The position numbers and the translations under genes are program-made. From Rhizopus sp. PT2906 (taxonomy: Eukaryota; Mucoromycota; Mucoromycetes; Mucorales; Rhizopodaceae): 44,359 bases of DNA. The first letter of the stretch is position 1, and every line of letters starts with the position of its first letter. Of the stretch, positions 9,855-21,700 are shown one piece after another. The DNA lies in the NCBI GenBank assembly GCA_025529335.1, contig JAMYHX010000363.1:1-44359 (forward strand). Direction: 5' to 3'. The notes beneath the pieces were generated by a model. It did no database searches and was not told where the DNA came from. It saw only the letters and a program-made list of their open reading frames with translations.

Positions 9855-10189
9855 AATATGATCGGTTGGTAACGCTGGCAAATACATTGAATCAGTCTTG
9901 AAGGACAGTAGCAGGAGATCAAGTATATATAAAAACTAAGCTACTCCCTCTCTCTTTCTCTTCCGACTTTTAGCGCTGCAGTTTTACTGTAAAAAACAAA
10001 GTATGTTTATCCAACTATTACTAAATAGATTTTACTGATAAAGAATAACAGTTGTCCGTAAAAAAGCATATAAAGTCCCATAGTATCTAGTGATTAAAAC
10101 TCAGTTCTATGTCAGAAAAGATCAACATTTAGACTTCAGCCGATTGCATAACAAAATACATTTTACACTTCTTTTATACACTTTACCTC
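9855..10189 (+). promoter_or_regulatory. Upstream region of the CDP-diacylglycerol synthase gene
   Basis: About 335 bp ahead of the CDS1 start codon. It holds a short T/C-rich tract (CTCCCTCTCTCTTTCTCTTC at 9951-9970) of the kind seen in leaders throughout the window. No specific binding site can be supported. The promoter role is inferred from position. Confidence 0.35.
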
Positions 10190-11768
10190 ATGGCGCGACG
10201 AAAAGCAAAGACTACGACAGCTGAGCAACCAAAACACAGCAAGAGTGAGTCAAAGAAGGTGGAAGAAGAAGTCGTGACGCTCTTGGCTTCAGAAGTCCCA
10301 AATAAGAAATGGAGAAACTGGTGGATTAGAACAATAACAACCTTGATCATGATCAGCATGTTCTTTATTGTGCTTGCCTCGGGATACATTTGGTCTATTA
10401 TCATGGTGATGATCATTACAGTGCTTGTATATAGAGAAGTCATTCAAATCGCTTCTACTAAAGGCAACTTACGCTGGTACAAGACGTTGAGTTGGTACGC
10501 TTATTATCAATAACCTGTCAAAAGAAATAACTCACTTATATGCTTCAATTAGGTACTATTTGATTGCTGCTGAATACTTTCTATCTGGTGAATCTATTAT
10601 CTATTACTTTAAGGAAATCGTCATGGTAGATGCCTTTTTATTACCCTTTGCTACACATCATCGATTTATTAGCTTCACTTTATACGTCATTGGTAAATAT
10701 GATATCATACTTAAGGCAAATCTTTTTGACTTTATTAGGTTTCGTATTGTTTGTCACGAACCTCAAGAAGGGACACTACAGACAGCAGATGTCACAGTTC
10801 GGATGGACTCATATGGCCATCTTTTTGATCGTATTCCAAGCACATTTTATTGTTGATAATATTCTCGAAGGCTTGATTTGGTTTGTTATGCCAGCTGCAC
10901 TTGTTGTCTGTAATGACACGTTTGCTTATATCTGTGGATTCTTTTGGGGCAAGACGCCACTCATACAGTTATCGCCCAAAAAGACAGTTGAAGGCTTTAT
11001 CGGTGGTCTCGTGTTCACGCTCATCTTTGGCTTCTTGGTACAGTAGAAATGAAAAAAAAAGGGAATCATACACTGACACATTTGATATTATTAGATTACC
11101 ACAGTGCTTATAAGATTTGATTATATGATATGCCCTGTTCAGGACCTTGGGGCTTCTGCATGGTCTGATATATCCTGTGATCCAAAGAATCCTGTATTTA
11201 CAGCTGCTCCTTGGCATTTATCACCCATGATCCGATATGTTGTTAAGTATTTGGTATGTTAAACTATAAAACAGTAAATGTAACAATAGCTAATACACGT
11301 GGCAGTTTTTTACAGATGTATCAGAAATCTACATTGCACCTATTCAACTACACACTCTTGTCATGGCTTGCTTTGCATCTCTTATCGCACCCTTTGGGGG
11401 CTTCTTTGCTAGTGCAGTAAAGCGAGCATTCAAGATTAAAGATTTTGGACAGAGCATACCTGGTCACGGTGGTTTGACGGATAGAATGGATTGTCAATTT
11501 TTGATGGGATTGTTTGCTTACATGTATTACCACAGCTTTATCAAGGTAAGCACACATGTGTAATTGGTTGAAATGTGACTGATGAATATAGATGTATAAT
11601 GTATCTGTTGGTACAATCTTGGCTTTGGTCATCAATAATCTAACACCCAAGGAGCAATTGGAGTTGCTCGAAAGACTTCAAACGTATATAGAGAATCAAG
11701 GTCAGCTATCCAGTCAGATTGATTCGGTTATCTCAAAGGCACAGACGCTATTAACAGGTGTACAGTAA
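10190..11768 (+). CDS. CDS1: Phosphatidate cytidylyltransferase (CDP-diacylglycerol synthase)
   Basis: Six exons (10190-10494, 10553-10692, 10739-11037, 11095-11253, 11306-11545, 11592-11768) give 439 residues. It makes CDP-diacylglycerol from CTP and phosphatidic acid, the precursor of phosphatidylinositol, phosphatidylserine and cardiolipin, at the ER. The family signature is complete at residues 337-363 (SAVKRAFKIKDFGQSIPGHG, then GLTDRMD), including the acidic and HGG residues. Further conserved stretches are CNDTFAYICGFFWGKTPL, SPKKTVEGFIGG and DYMICPVQD. Seven or eight hydrophobic segments follow a basic, hydrophilic N-terminus (MARRKAKTTTAEQ). Length matches fungal and animal Cds1. The third intron (11038-11094) uses acceptor ATTATTAG, leaving ITTVLIRFDYMICP in frame. 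Confidence 0.95.
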
Positions 11769-12104
11769 TGAGCATGTTTAAGAATTTGTGGTATTTTCAC
11801 ATGCTCATGATCAATTATATGCCTTCCCTTTGAATTCGCATTTTCACCCCCCTAAAAAGATATTTTAGTTACCATAGCAATTGCTTTTAATAAATCTAGT
11901 AAAATTAACAATTACAAGAAAAAAAAAGGTGTTTCCTAGAGAACAATGGGGGGATCAGTGACACAAGTCATTAAAACAGGAATGGGAAATAAGGTCAAGG
12001 GAAGATCCCAAACAAGGGAGGGTAGCTGTAAGTTTATTATTGCGCATAGTTAAATGTGTTCAAAGTTTATTTATGTACATATGATATGAAATATTGTATA
12101 ATAA
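11769..12104. terminator. Convergent 3' region of CDS1 and SPT2
   Basis: 336 bp between the stop codons of two converging genes. It has AT-rich stretches (AATAAA-like hexamers such as AATAAATC near 11889) suitable for polyadenylation on either strand. A 35-codon ORF at 11945-12052 is not supported as a gene. Confidence 0.35.
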
Positions 12105-13526
12105 TTATGCAGAAGTCTTCTTTCGCCTCTTTAACCTTTCAAGTTCCTTTTGCTCTTCAATCAAGTCTTCACGTCTAGCAATACGCTCACTATCCATTTA
12201 TTTGTTAGTTGACGTATGATTGCAATAACAAAGAAATTACCTTCTCTTTTCCTCCCTTAAAACTTCACTTGCATTAGCTTCCATATCATCATCGGAGAAT
12301 ACTGGTTCATTAGCATATCTATAAAGGAGTAAATGAAAGGATCAGCATTTTCTTAGATTAACTGTACCTGCTTCTGTCATAACGGAATATTTTACTAATT
12401 TCATCAGAATAACTGTTTTTGTGTTTATAATAAGGATCTTCCTCTTCATCATCATCAACAATGAATGAATCAAGGTCATCATCTTCATCGTCATCGTCAT
12501 TTATGTATCTTCTTGCTACTGGTAATTTAGCTGCATTTCTGTCAAGTGGTCTACCGCTGAATGGCATACGGGGTATAGGTGCAGACATAACCGGACGACG
12601 AGGTACATCTAATTTCTTTGCAAGACGAGGGGGGGATAGGGGACGTTTTCGTCCTATTGCAGCATCTGATGATTGGTATCTTTGTGTTGGCTTATTCTTG
12701 TTTATCATCAACCTTGGGTCATTTTTACGACGATCCTCTTCATCATCTGAATATATTCCCTTTGCATGTCTTATGTCTCTCTGTACTTCTGCAATTGACC
12801 GCTTATCTCGTTTTTGACCAATGACCTTCTTTGGGGGCTCAGAAACCAATAATTTTGCTCTCTCTCTAACCGATAAAGTCGACTGGCCATTATTGTTTGT
12901 ATCATTTTTTGATTCAGGCTTCTTAGTACGATGATATAAGCTGGGTTCATGATGAACAGTTGCAGATGATTTAGTCGTTGCTTTTGCTGCTGTGGTATGA
13001 GTGTTGGTAGTAATGGGCGGTTTCCTTGCTGTAGAATTTTCTTTTTTAACCAAAGATTGTTCTTTTGCTTTCTTCATCAGGTCTTCAAATGACATTTGTA
13101 CTGGTTTCTATCAAGCAAAAAAAATAAGTTCAAATGTCATGAAAGTAGTAAATAACGGTTCACCTTTTTCTCTGGTAAAATAGTACGAGGATCAGGACGT
13201 GCAGGACGTGCTTTAACAAGCTTTTCTTGTCTCTTTTGTTGTTTCTTTTGCTCTACGAGCTGCCTTTGTTTCTTTTCTTGTAATTCACGTTTTTTTGCCA
13301 ACAGTTCTTGAGCTTCTCGCTTTTCTCTCATCGCACGTTCTTCTCTTCTTCTCCTTTCTTCATCTTCTCTTCTCTTTTGTCTTGCTCTTTCGAGTAATGC
13401 AGCATCTTGTTGTTTGGCTACCAAAGTAGCCTGCGCCATCAGTTGGTCAAAGCTTAGTTCGCTCTATACATATTTTAGTCTGGTGTAATAAAAATGTTAT
13501 ATTTATTTTACTTTTAACATGCCCAT
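12105..13526 (-). CDS. SPT2: Spt2-like chromatin protein
   Basis: Five exons (13512-13526, 13164-13463, 12368-13107, 12241-12318, 12105-12189) give 405 residues. The C-terminal Spt2 domain is recognisable: an acidic stretch (DDDDEDDDLDSFIVDDDEEE), then DPYYKHKNSYSDEISKIFRY, then a basic helix ending RLKRRKKTSA. The N-terminus begins MGMLKSELSFDQLMAQA and continues as a long Arg/Glu/Lys helix (RRREERAMREKREAQELL). Spt2 proteins bind DNA and histones H3/H4 and help keep nucleosomes in place during transcription. The middle is basic and disordered. The first exon is only 15 nt, supported by the in-frame donor AAA|GTAAAA and acceptor ATGTATAG. Initiation at the ATG of exon 2 (MAQATLVAKQ) is a possible alternative. 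It is divergent from eEF3. Confidence 0.88.
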
Positions 13527-14185
13527 ATAATAATAAGGAAAGAAAAAAAAAAAGAAAGAAAGAAAAGTATGTTTTCATTTGCCTTGTTTAAGATTAGGCA
13601 GTACGTCACACTCTCTCTTTTACTATTGGTTAGACTGCATATGAGAAGAGGTCATCTGTTATTGGTTCAATTGGTTGTTGCGACTACGGCAGTTTTTCAT
13701 ACCAAAAAAAAAAACATATTCAAAGACCGATCTAATTATTCGTGGCTTGTACGTTGATAAACATAAACAAAAACACACACACACACATACACTCCCTCTC
13801 CTTATCGTAAACACATCTGTTTGTTGATCATTCCTGACCACTTTTTCACTTGTTATTTTTATCATTACAAAGTCAATCAAATACACAAAGAGTAGCATAT
13901 GATCTTTATACATTAAAAAAAAGCACCTCACCTTATTGATTCGCATCAAAAATAGTATCCATTCCATGATTGTGAGTGGTAATATCTATTCAAACTCAGC
14001 ATAATAATATGTATATTTTGTATTATAAATCTCACTAAAAAACTTTTTTGGGATTTAAGGATAAAAAGGTCTACTTGAATAAAATTTTTTTTCTTTTTTC
14101 TTTTTCTTAAACTCTCCCCCTTCTCTTTTTTCTTTGGGTACTCCCTCCTTCGCTCTATCCTTTCTCTATAGAAATAAGAAAAAAG
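13527..14185. promoter_or_regulatory. Divergent promoter between SPT2 (minus) and eEF3 (plus)
   Basis: 659 bp between two divergent start codons. On the eEF3 side there is a strong T/C tract (14086-14168) ending just before the start codon, as expected for a highly expressed fungal gene's leader. A CA dinucleotide run lies at 13774-13792. A short ORF on plus (13569-13757) and others on minus are not convincing. Specific factor sites cannot be named. Confidence 0.5.
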
Positions 14186-17100
14186 ATGCCTGCTACTGCT
14201 GCACAGAAGAACACCCAGAGCGAAATTCAATCCAAGAAGATGACTATTGCTGTCTCTCCTAGTCAGGTTGAAACCAGCAAGGCTAAAGAAATCCTCACCA
14301 AGCTTTCTTCTGCCTCTGATGCTGACCGCGAGTCTGCCGCCGAAGAACTCGCTGCCTTTGTCAAGACTAACGGCGTCCTCTCTCTTAAACATGCCGGTAT
14401 TATTGATGCTCTTACCAAGGACTTCAACAACAAGAAGAGCACCGGTGCTCGCTTATCTGCTATTGCTGCTTTCGTTGCTCTCACCAACAACAGCCTTGAA
14501 GGTCAAGTTGAGCCTTTCATCATTGCTCTTTTGAGCCAACTTTTGGAACTTCAAGCCGATAAGCAAGCTGCTGTCAAGAACGCTGCTGCTGAAGCCGCCA
14601 AGAACTTCATCAGCAAGATCAACCCTAACGCTTGCTCTCTTACTGTTCCCTTCATCCTCGAAGGTCTCGGTAACTCTTGCAAGTGGCAAACCAAGATGCT
14701 CGCTCTTAACCTCTTGGTTGAATTGACCAAGGTCCACCCCAAGGAGTTCTTCGTTGCCATTCCTGATGTCATTCCTGTTGTCTCTGACTGTATGTGGGAT
14801 ACCAAGACCGACGTCAAGAAGCAAGCTACTGACACCATGGCTGCTATCTGTGCTCTCATTGAAAACAAGGATATCGAGCGTTTCATTCCTGCCGTTATCA
14901 CTTGTATCAACCACCCTGAAAACGTTCCTGAAACCATTCACTTGCTTGGTGCCACCACCTTTGTTCAAGAAGTTGATGCTGCTACTCTCTCCATCATGGT
15001 TCCTCTCTTGTCCCGTGGTTTGAACGAACGTGCTACTCCCATCAAGCGTAAGGCTGCCTTGATTATCGATAACATGTCCAAGCTTGTCGATGATCCCGAT
15101 GTAGCTGCTCCTTTCTTGCCTGTTCTCTTGCCCGCCCTTGAGAAGGTTCAAGACGTTGTTGCCGACCCCGAATGTCGTGGTGTCGTCCAAAAGGCTCTTG
15201 CCACCCTTCAACGTATTGCCAACCCTGGTGTCGAAGTCTTCACTATTGAACAAAAGAAGGTTAAGGTCGAAACCTCTATCAAGGAGCTCTTGCCCTCTGA
15301 TATTGATGAAGCCTTTGCCCCTACTGTCAAGTTCTTAAACGACGTTGCTCTTGCTCTTTGTGTTGCCAAGAACTTCTTCAAGGATGTCTGGATCAAGGCT
15401 CTTGCTCCCTATGCCAAGTCCTTCTACACCGCTGAGGATGCCGAGGCTCTTGCTTTCTCCGCCTTGAACAAGTGTGAGGAAGCCGTTACTCCCAAGGATC
15501 CTGAGGAAGAAGATGAAGAAGGTGAAGATCTCTGTAACTGTGAATTCTCTCTTGCTTATGGTGCCAAGATCTTGCTTAACCGTACCTCTCTTCGTCTCAA
15601 GCGTGGTCGTCGTTATGGTCTCTGTGGTGCCAATGGTTGTGGTAAGTCTACTCTTATGCGTGCCATTGCCAACGAACAGGTCGAAGGCTTCCCTCCTCGT
15701 TCTGAGCTCAAGACTGTCTACGTCGAACACGATATTGATGGTTCCGAGGCTGATACTCCTTTGGTTGACTTCATCCTTGCCTCCGAGGGTGTTGAGACCA
15801 AGGACCCCGAGGAAGTCCGTAAGATTCTCTTGGAATATGGTTTCTCTGAACAAATGGTTACCAAGATGTCTATTGGTGAACTCTCTGGTGGTTGGAAGAT
15901 GAAGCTTGCTCTTGCCCGTGCCATGTTGATGAACGCTGATATCCTCTTGTTGGACGAACCTACCAATCACTTGGATGTTGTCAACGTTGCCTGGTTGGAG
16001 AACTACCTCCTTGGTTTGAAGACTGTTACCTCCATCATTGTCTCCCACGACTCTGGTTTCTTGGACCATGTCTGTTCCGACATCATTCACTACGAACCCA
16101 ACTACAAGCTCAAGCGTTATAAGGGTAACTTGTCTGAATTCGTCAAGAAGGTTCCTCGTGCTGCCTCTTACTACTCCTTGGAAGCTACTCAAATCAAGTT
16201 CTCTTTCCCTGAACCTGGTTTCTTGGAAGGTATCAAGACTAAGGAACGTGCTATCTTGAAGATGAAGAACGTCGACTTCCAATACCCTGGTTCTGACCGC
16301 AAGCAATTGATCGATATCTCCATGCAATGTTCTCTTGCCTCTCGTGTTGCCGTCATTGGTCCCAACGGTGCTGGTAAGTCTACCTTGATCAAGTTGTTGA
16401 CTGGTGAAATCGAATCCGACGTCGGTACTGTCTGGAGACATCCTAACTTGCGTATTGCCTACGTCGCTCAACATGCTTTCCACCACATCGAACGTCACTT
16501 GGACAAAACTCCCAACGAATACATCCAATGGCGTTACCACACCGGTGAAGACCGTGAAGAACTCGAAAAGAACGAACGTAACAACGCCGAAGAAAACCAA
16601 AAGGCCTTGGAACAAGTCTTTGTGATTGAAGGTGAAAAGCGTGTCGTTGAAGCTATTGTTGGTCGTCGTAAGCTCAAGCAATCCTACGAATACGAAGTCT
16701 CTTGGGTCGGTCGCTCCTCTGTTGACAACACCTGGATCTCTCGTTCCAAGCTTGAAGAAATGGGTTTCGGTAAGAAGATTGCTGAAGTCGATGCTGCTGA
16801 AGCTGCCAAGATGGGTCTCAACCGTCCTTTGACTGCCAAGGAAATTGAAAAGCACTTGGCTGAAGTTGGTCTTGAACCCGAATTCGCCACTCACTCTCGT
16901 ATCCGTGGTCTCTCTGGTGGTCAAAAGGTCAAGTTGGTCATTGGTGCTGCTATGTGGAACAGACCTCACATGCTTGTTCTTGACGAACCTACTAACTATT
17001 TGGATCGTGAATCTCTTGGTGCTTTGGCTACTGCTATCAAGGAATATGGTGGTGGTGTTGTCATCGTTACTCACAACCGTGAATTCTCTGAAGCTTTGTG

Positions 17101-17347
17101 TACTGAAGTCTGGAAGGTTGATAACGGTCGCTTGACTCCTTCTGGTCACAACTGGGTCTCTGGTAACGGTACTACCGTCATCAAGGAACAAGAAGCTGAA
17201 GATATGGTTGATGCTCAAGGTAACACCATCAAGGCTGTCGAAAAGAAGAAGAAGTTGACTTCCAAGGAACTCCGTAAGAAGAAGAAGGAGCGTATGGAAC
17301 GCCGTAAGCGTGGTGAAGAAGTTTTCTCTGATGAAGATGACTTATAA
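14186..17347 (+). CDS. TEF3: Translation elongation factor 3 (eEF3), ABC-F-like ATPase
   Basis: An intronless 1053-residue protein, close to the 1044 of yeast eEF3. eEF3 is a fungal ribosome-bound ATPase that drives E-site tRNA release and late translocation. N-terminal HEAT repeats (about 30-340) come first, then a four-helix region. ABC1 has Walker A GANGCGKS (481-488), signature LSGGW (566) and Walker B LLLDEPTNHLD (about 588-598). ABC2 has Walker A GPNGAGKS (725-732), signature LSGGQ (909) and Walker B VLDEPTNYLD. A chromodomain-like insert sits in ABC2 (about 811-860, YEYEVSWVGR), and the tail is lysine-rich (KKKKLTSKELRKKKKE). Codon use is strongly biased (AAG, GGT, GTC, CTC/CTT), quite unlike the neighbours, as in abundant translation factors. 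Long antisense frames here are shadows of this bias. The start is the first ATG after a T/C leader (AAAAAGATGCC). Confidence 0.99.
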   Translation: MPATAAQKNTQSEIQSKKMTIAVSPSQVETSKAKEILTKLSSASDADRESAAEELAAFVKTNGVLSLKHAGIIDALTKDFNNKKSTGARLSAIAAFVALTNNSLEGQVEPFIIALLSQLLELQADKQAAVKNAAAEAAKNFISKINPNACSLTVPFILEGLGNSCKWQTKMLALNLLVELTKVHPKEFFVAIPDVIPVVSDCMWDTKTDVKKQATDTMAAICALIENKDIERFIPAVITCINHPENVPETIHLLGATTFVQEVDAATLSIMVPLLSRGLNERATPIKRKAALIIDNMSKLVDDPDVAAPFLPVLLPALEKVQDVVADPECRGVVQKALATLQRIANPGVEVFTIEQKKVKVETSIKELLPSDIDEAFAPTVKFLNDVALALCVAKNFFKDVWIKALAPYAKSFYTAEDAEALAFSALNKCEEAVTPKDPEEEDEEGEDLCNCEFSLAYGAKILLNRTSLRLKRGRRYGLCGANGCGKSTLMRAIANEQVEGFPPRSELKTVYVEHDIDGSEADTPLVDFILASEGVETKDPEEVRKILLEYGFSEQMVTKMSIGELSGGWKMKLALARAMLMNADILLLDEPTNHLDVVNVAWLENYLLGLKTVTSIIVSHDSGFLDHVCSDIIHYEPNYKLKRYKGNLSEFVKKVPRAASYYSLEATQIKFSFPEPGFLEGIKTKERAILKMKNVDFQYPGSDRKQLIDISMQCSLASRVAVIGPNGAGKSTLIKLLTGEIESDVGTVWRHPNLRIAYVAQHAFHHIERHLDKTPNEYIQWRYHTGEDREELEKNERNNAEENQKALEQVFVIEGEKRVVEAIVGRRKLKQSYEYEVSWVGRSSVDNTWISRSKLEEMGFGKKIAEVDAAEAAKMGLNRPLTAKEIEKHLAEVGLEPEFATHSRIRGLSGGQKVKLVIGAAMWNRPHMLVLDEPTNYLDRESLGALATAIKEYGGGVVIVTHNREFSEALCTEVWKVDNGRLTPSGHNWVSGNGTTVIKEQEAEDMVDAQGNTIKAVEKKKKLTSKELRKKKKERMERRKRGEEVFSDEDDL

Positions 17348-17513
17348 ACAAGAAAAAATCAAGCAAGCTAGTTTATTTAGAATTTCTCTGTTTATATTTA
17401 TTCATTTTTTTTATCTCATTTTTATTGTAAGAGGGCATCATTAATACTAACTACTATTGAAAATAAAAAGTAAAAGCTTTTATTTTGTTTAATTCTTGTC
17501 TCTTTGAGCTTTT
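17348..17513. terminator. Convergent 3' region of eEF3 and the BTB gene
   Basis: 166 bp between converging stop codons, very AT-rich, with AATAAAAAG at 17462-17470 as a possible plus-strand polyadenylation element. Nothing else is seen. Confidence 0.4.
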
Positions 17514-18633
17514 TTATTTAAAAATACAAAGATGGTCTTCCATCGTATTATTATTATTATTATTAGTATCAGTACTGTTTGTAGTATTGTTATTAGAGCG
17601 AATCATGTTGTGGAGAAAATCGGGTAACATGTCAATGGTAGATTGACTAAGTTCAGGTATAAAAGGATTGAGTGTAGCTTGCTTTTCTTGATCGTTCAAG
17701 ACGATTGTTCTTTCTATCTGAGCCAAAATATTTTTAATATGCATATTGTTTTGGAATTTGAAGGCCATTGCCATCTGTTGTCGATAATATTCTATATCAA
17801 AATATCCTCTACATCTCTTCTCTGCAAATGCCAAGTGAGCCTTTCTTGTTCTTGCTCCCAAAGGAAGTGAAGCTGCCTCTGTTGTTTGAAGTTCAACTGG
17901 TAATGAGGAAGACGTGTCCTTTTTTAAAATGTTGACATCTAATCCTTTATTTCTCATAGCCTCAACAATATAAAGCGATGCAAATGGCATGGACGCTGCA
18001 AGCTGTCTTAGTAAAAGTGGCCATTGTATTTGACTGCCTAGTCCTATCTGTTTATGAAGACCTTCTATTCTTTGTACACCCTTGATACGTCCGTTACACT
18101 CAATCACTGTATTATATAGATCAACTCTCATCTGTGTTGCAAAAGCTAATTTCAGCGTGGCCTGTTCTCCAATAGCGTCCATAAACACTCTGGCCATATT
18201 TTCTTGTTGACCTTTTGAACCCACTGGCATAGTATGTTCGATGACAGAGATACCCTCTGTTAAACCTAAAGGATATGTTTAACATCTATATATATATATA
18301 TATATATTGCTTTATCTTTATTTTACCATCAATTGTCTCGATTAATTCATCCAACTGATAATACTCTGCTTCTTCTCTTATCTTACACAACATCTTGATA
18401 TCATCTTCTACAGAACCTAAACTGCCTGTTCTAAGAAATTCAAGGATATGCCCAAAGAGTTGACCACTACGATCTATAAAGATCTCGTCTCCATTAACAA
18501 GAGTTTTTTGTTCCATTTCGCCGTTGAGAAGATTGATAAAGTAAGATGATCGTTTGAGAGTATCAAAATAGGTATAATACGGGACACCTCCAATATTCAA
18601 TTTGATAACTGTATCAGAGGAAAGGTTCTTCAT
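17514..18633 (-). CDS. BTB/POZ (KCTD/T1-type) domain protein
   Basis: Two exons (18327-18633, 17514-18265) give 352 residues. Residues about 8-100 form a T1-type BTB domain: VIKLNIGGVPYYTYFDTLKR, then FIDRSGQLFGHILEFLRTG, then EAEYYQLDELIE, the KCTD pattern. Such proteins assemble as oligomers and often act as adaptors for cullin-3 ubiquitin ligases or other partners. The remaining 250 residues are not recognised and end in an Asn/Thr-rich run and MEDHLCIFK. The intron (18266-18326) contains a TA dinucleotide run (18287-18307). The start codon lies only about 120 bp from the stop of the upstream RabGAP gene, so its promoter must be compact or lie inside that gene's 3' end. The partner cannot be predicted. 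Confidence 0.85.
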
Positions 18634-18751
18634 TATAAAAATTAAAGGAAAAAGATGATGTGATTGATTTATTCCCACATAATAATTTATGTATAAAAAA
18701 AAAAAAAAAAGAGTGCCTTTTATATATTTTTGACGTAATCATGGTGTACGC

Positions 18752-21700
18752 TTATACTTCAAAATGACCCCACTCATCCATTAGTGTTTCGACCTCTTTA
18801 TCTTCTACCCCTGTTGTAGATGATGTAGAAGCTGATCTGCTCCTGTTAACTACAGGTGAGTTAACTGTCAGACTAGAGCTTGGTTTAGCAAATCGCTGTC
18901 CTTGAGCAAACAGGTTCTCGAATAATTCTCTGCCTAAACTCTTTTGCCTATCTACAGCCGATTTACTAAAGTTAAAGCTATCCTTAAACCCATGATCAAA
19001 CAGCATTTCGAGTGATTCATTTGTGAGTACAACCATACGAAATGATGGTAAAGTGATATCAATCACATCGGCAATAACGGAATTGTCCAGCTGCTTTATG
19101 CGCAAATGAAGTGATTCTTCTTTACTCTTCATCGTTAAATCGGCTAGTCTATGCTTTAGCGTTGCCTCATCAGGTTGTGTTCCTTTGGCAATATCCGACT
19201 GTTCACAGCTGTGAACGATCAGGCTGGTGACTGCATCCCATGCTATATCCGTATCTTTAAGAACACTCAGTAGCCAATAGAGCTCTTTGCTGATGTTGAT
19301 AATATCTTTACTCGTCAAAACATCATCCTTGTCTTCATCATAAAGTCTAAAGAACCAATCCATATGTGACATGATGTCCTAAAGAAAGATAAGTAACAAG
19401 TAAGCCAAGAATAACTATCAGTTTACCCCTTGTAGTATCTCGCTCATCCCACACACCATCTTTTGGAAATCAACTAATTCGTCTTCTCCACCTGCAAACA
19501 TTCGATACATTCGGTACACAAAACTTGTACTCAACTCCTTGGCTGTAATCGAATCTGGGTGCTCATTCGTGCTCTTGAACTTGGCCCACGGTGTCATGGA
19601 CGCAAGCATAGCCTGGAATGTCTCCTTGTTCATCTTTGACTCTGGTTTACCTCCAGTGTCTCGGTTGGAATAGTACAAGGTTCCAAAATACTTGTCATAG
19701 ATAGTTCCAATGTCTTCCTTTGAAAAGCCGGCTGTGTCCTTCAAGTGCCGGATGACCGTACGTTTTGTGAATGACTCGATTCCTGCTCCCACTTTGAGTT
19801 GGTTCTGTCGTCGAAGTTCAGCCACCATTTCGTCTGTCACAAGGGAAAATTCTCTATACTAGAAATATATAAGCTAGCTATCTCCATTTTCTATTTCTTT
19901 GTATCTTACAGCAACCAACATCATTTCACTCAATTTCTACAAGATATGATTTAGTTAATATATATAAAAAGGAGATATATTTACTGTAAGCTTTGTTCGA
20001 GGCTTTTTTTCTATGGTTGAGCGATGATCATTACTGCTTTCAATAGACTGGAAAAAGGATTTTAAAATATCCAAAAAGGCACCATCATCCCTTGTCTGCA
20101 ATAATTCTTCACCATTTATCTTTAAAACAGCCAGTCTAGAAAAAAATGATAAGATATACACAACACTATTCATTTCCTCCTCCCTTTTTACCCTATCTGG
20201 AATAAAATCCTTGGACCTTCCATAAATAATATATCAAGTACACGTACAGCACATTCTAATGGCATCGAATTGACATATAGACTGAGAAACCAAGGTAGAC
20301 ACGCTATAGACAATTCCACCTCTGTCTTTTTAAAATGGTCCCAAAGCATAGGCATTGTCTTTTTTACGAGTTGTTCAAAGATGATTTGATCCAATAAAGC
20401 ACCATACATGCTAGTACTATAGTATCCAGGGCATATGCGATCTACCAAGACGTGAAGTAGCCAAAACGCCTGCTCTTCTGTTGTATATCTAAATACATTT
20501 ATTAGCTTTTCCCCCCCTTTTGTGTGTATCTATTTACATCAATAAGGCAGAGGTTACAATGTTCATGGCCTGGCAATAACCAAGCTCTGGATTCTTCCAT
20601 GCATAGGCAGTAAGTACTCTTCGAAGACGATCGATGCCCTCTGGTGATTGGTATCCAGCATACTCTGGTAAAGATCTATTCAGGTCCTTTTCGATTTCTT
20701 CTGTTGATGTTGACTTTTGCCCCTTGTATTTTTCCAAAATATCTTGATAGACACCTGGATTGGCAAATCTCAAGTACATTGCTCCTGAAGCGGCTTCCCA
20801 AATTTCGCCTCGGAGTCTGTTGGGCAAACCGACGCGTACGAGCTTACCAAATGTTGGTAAACGGATCATGGTTAGATTTCTTCCATTTTCTATAGGATCA
20901 CTTATAAGATTGAGAAGTAATGTTAAATGTCATAATGGTTTACCTTGAAAATAGAGCTTCCATAATTTCGTCTTGCTTTTATCTTTTGACTTTTTCGAAT
21001 CCTCTGGATAACCAAATTCCAGGCCAAGTCCACCAGGAGGTGAAGGCGTGTTTGCGGTACAGAGATGCTCGGATTCACATGAAGCAATAAAGGGCCTGAC
21101 TTTTTTAAAATGAGGCACTTGCTTTTGTAACAATCCTTTTAGTGCATCGCAAAACTGTTCACAGTCATTCTTCTCGGCCTAAAAATCAATGTATGAGATG
21201 TATGATTAAGAGAAAAAAAAAAAAGATGTTACATGAAGCATAAAGGTATGTTCTATCTTGTGAAGTGTCACAATAGCTACTCCAGACGTGTAAGCGCCCG
21301 AGTGAATCCTTTCGACACGCTTCACAGTATAGAGAGGAAAGACAGCTTTACAGAGAGGCAAGTGTTGTTGAGGAGCGGCAAGCCTTTCATGAGATTCAAA
21401 TGTCATAAATGTCTCTGATAGATACACTCGACCCAGCAGATTGATATGTCCAGGCGGCACCTGAGACAAAAAGACCGATTCACGATCTGTGCAGGCAGAT
21501 TTTGTGTAGGTTGCGTCTAGGCCAGTCATGAGATGTTCACTATCAGGTAATCTGAATCGTATGCAGTAAGCCTGATCCCGTTTTTGAGCAGCTAAATCTT
21601 GCTTCAAGGGGCTTGTCAATTGATGCGTCCGTCCAGAGGATGATATCGACGGTCGCATCTCTCGATCATGTTTTGATTCTGCAGCCAAAAAGTCTGCATC

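Noticed and set aside
11945..12052. 35-codon plus-strand ORF (MGGSVTQVIKTGMG) in the CDS1-SPT2 gap
   Set aside because: Short, without domain, and lying in the expected 3' UTR of two converging genes.
15335..17218. 627-codon open frame on minus, and several other long antisense frames across 14250-17220
   Set aside because: They lie entirely opposite the codon-biased eEF3 gene, whose restricted codon set avoids stops on the reverse strand. No domain is recognisable and no promoter or intron structure fits.
18287..18307. TA dinucleotide run as a mobile-element target or promoter
   Set aside because: It lies inside the BTB gene intron and is a simple microsatellite with no terminal repeats around it.
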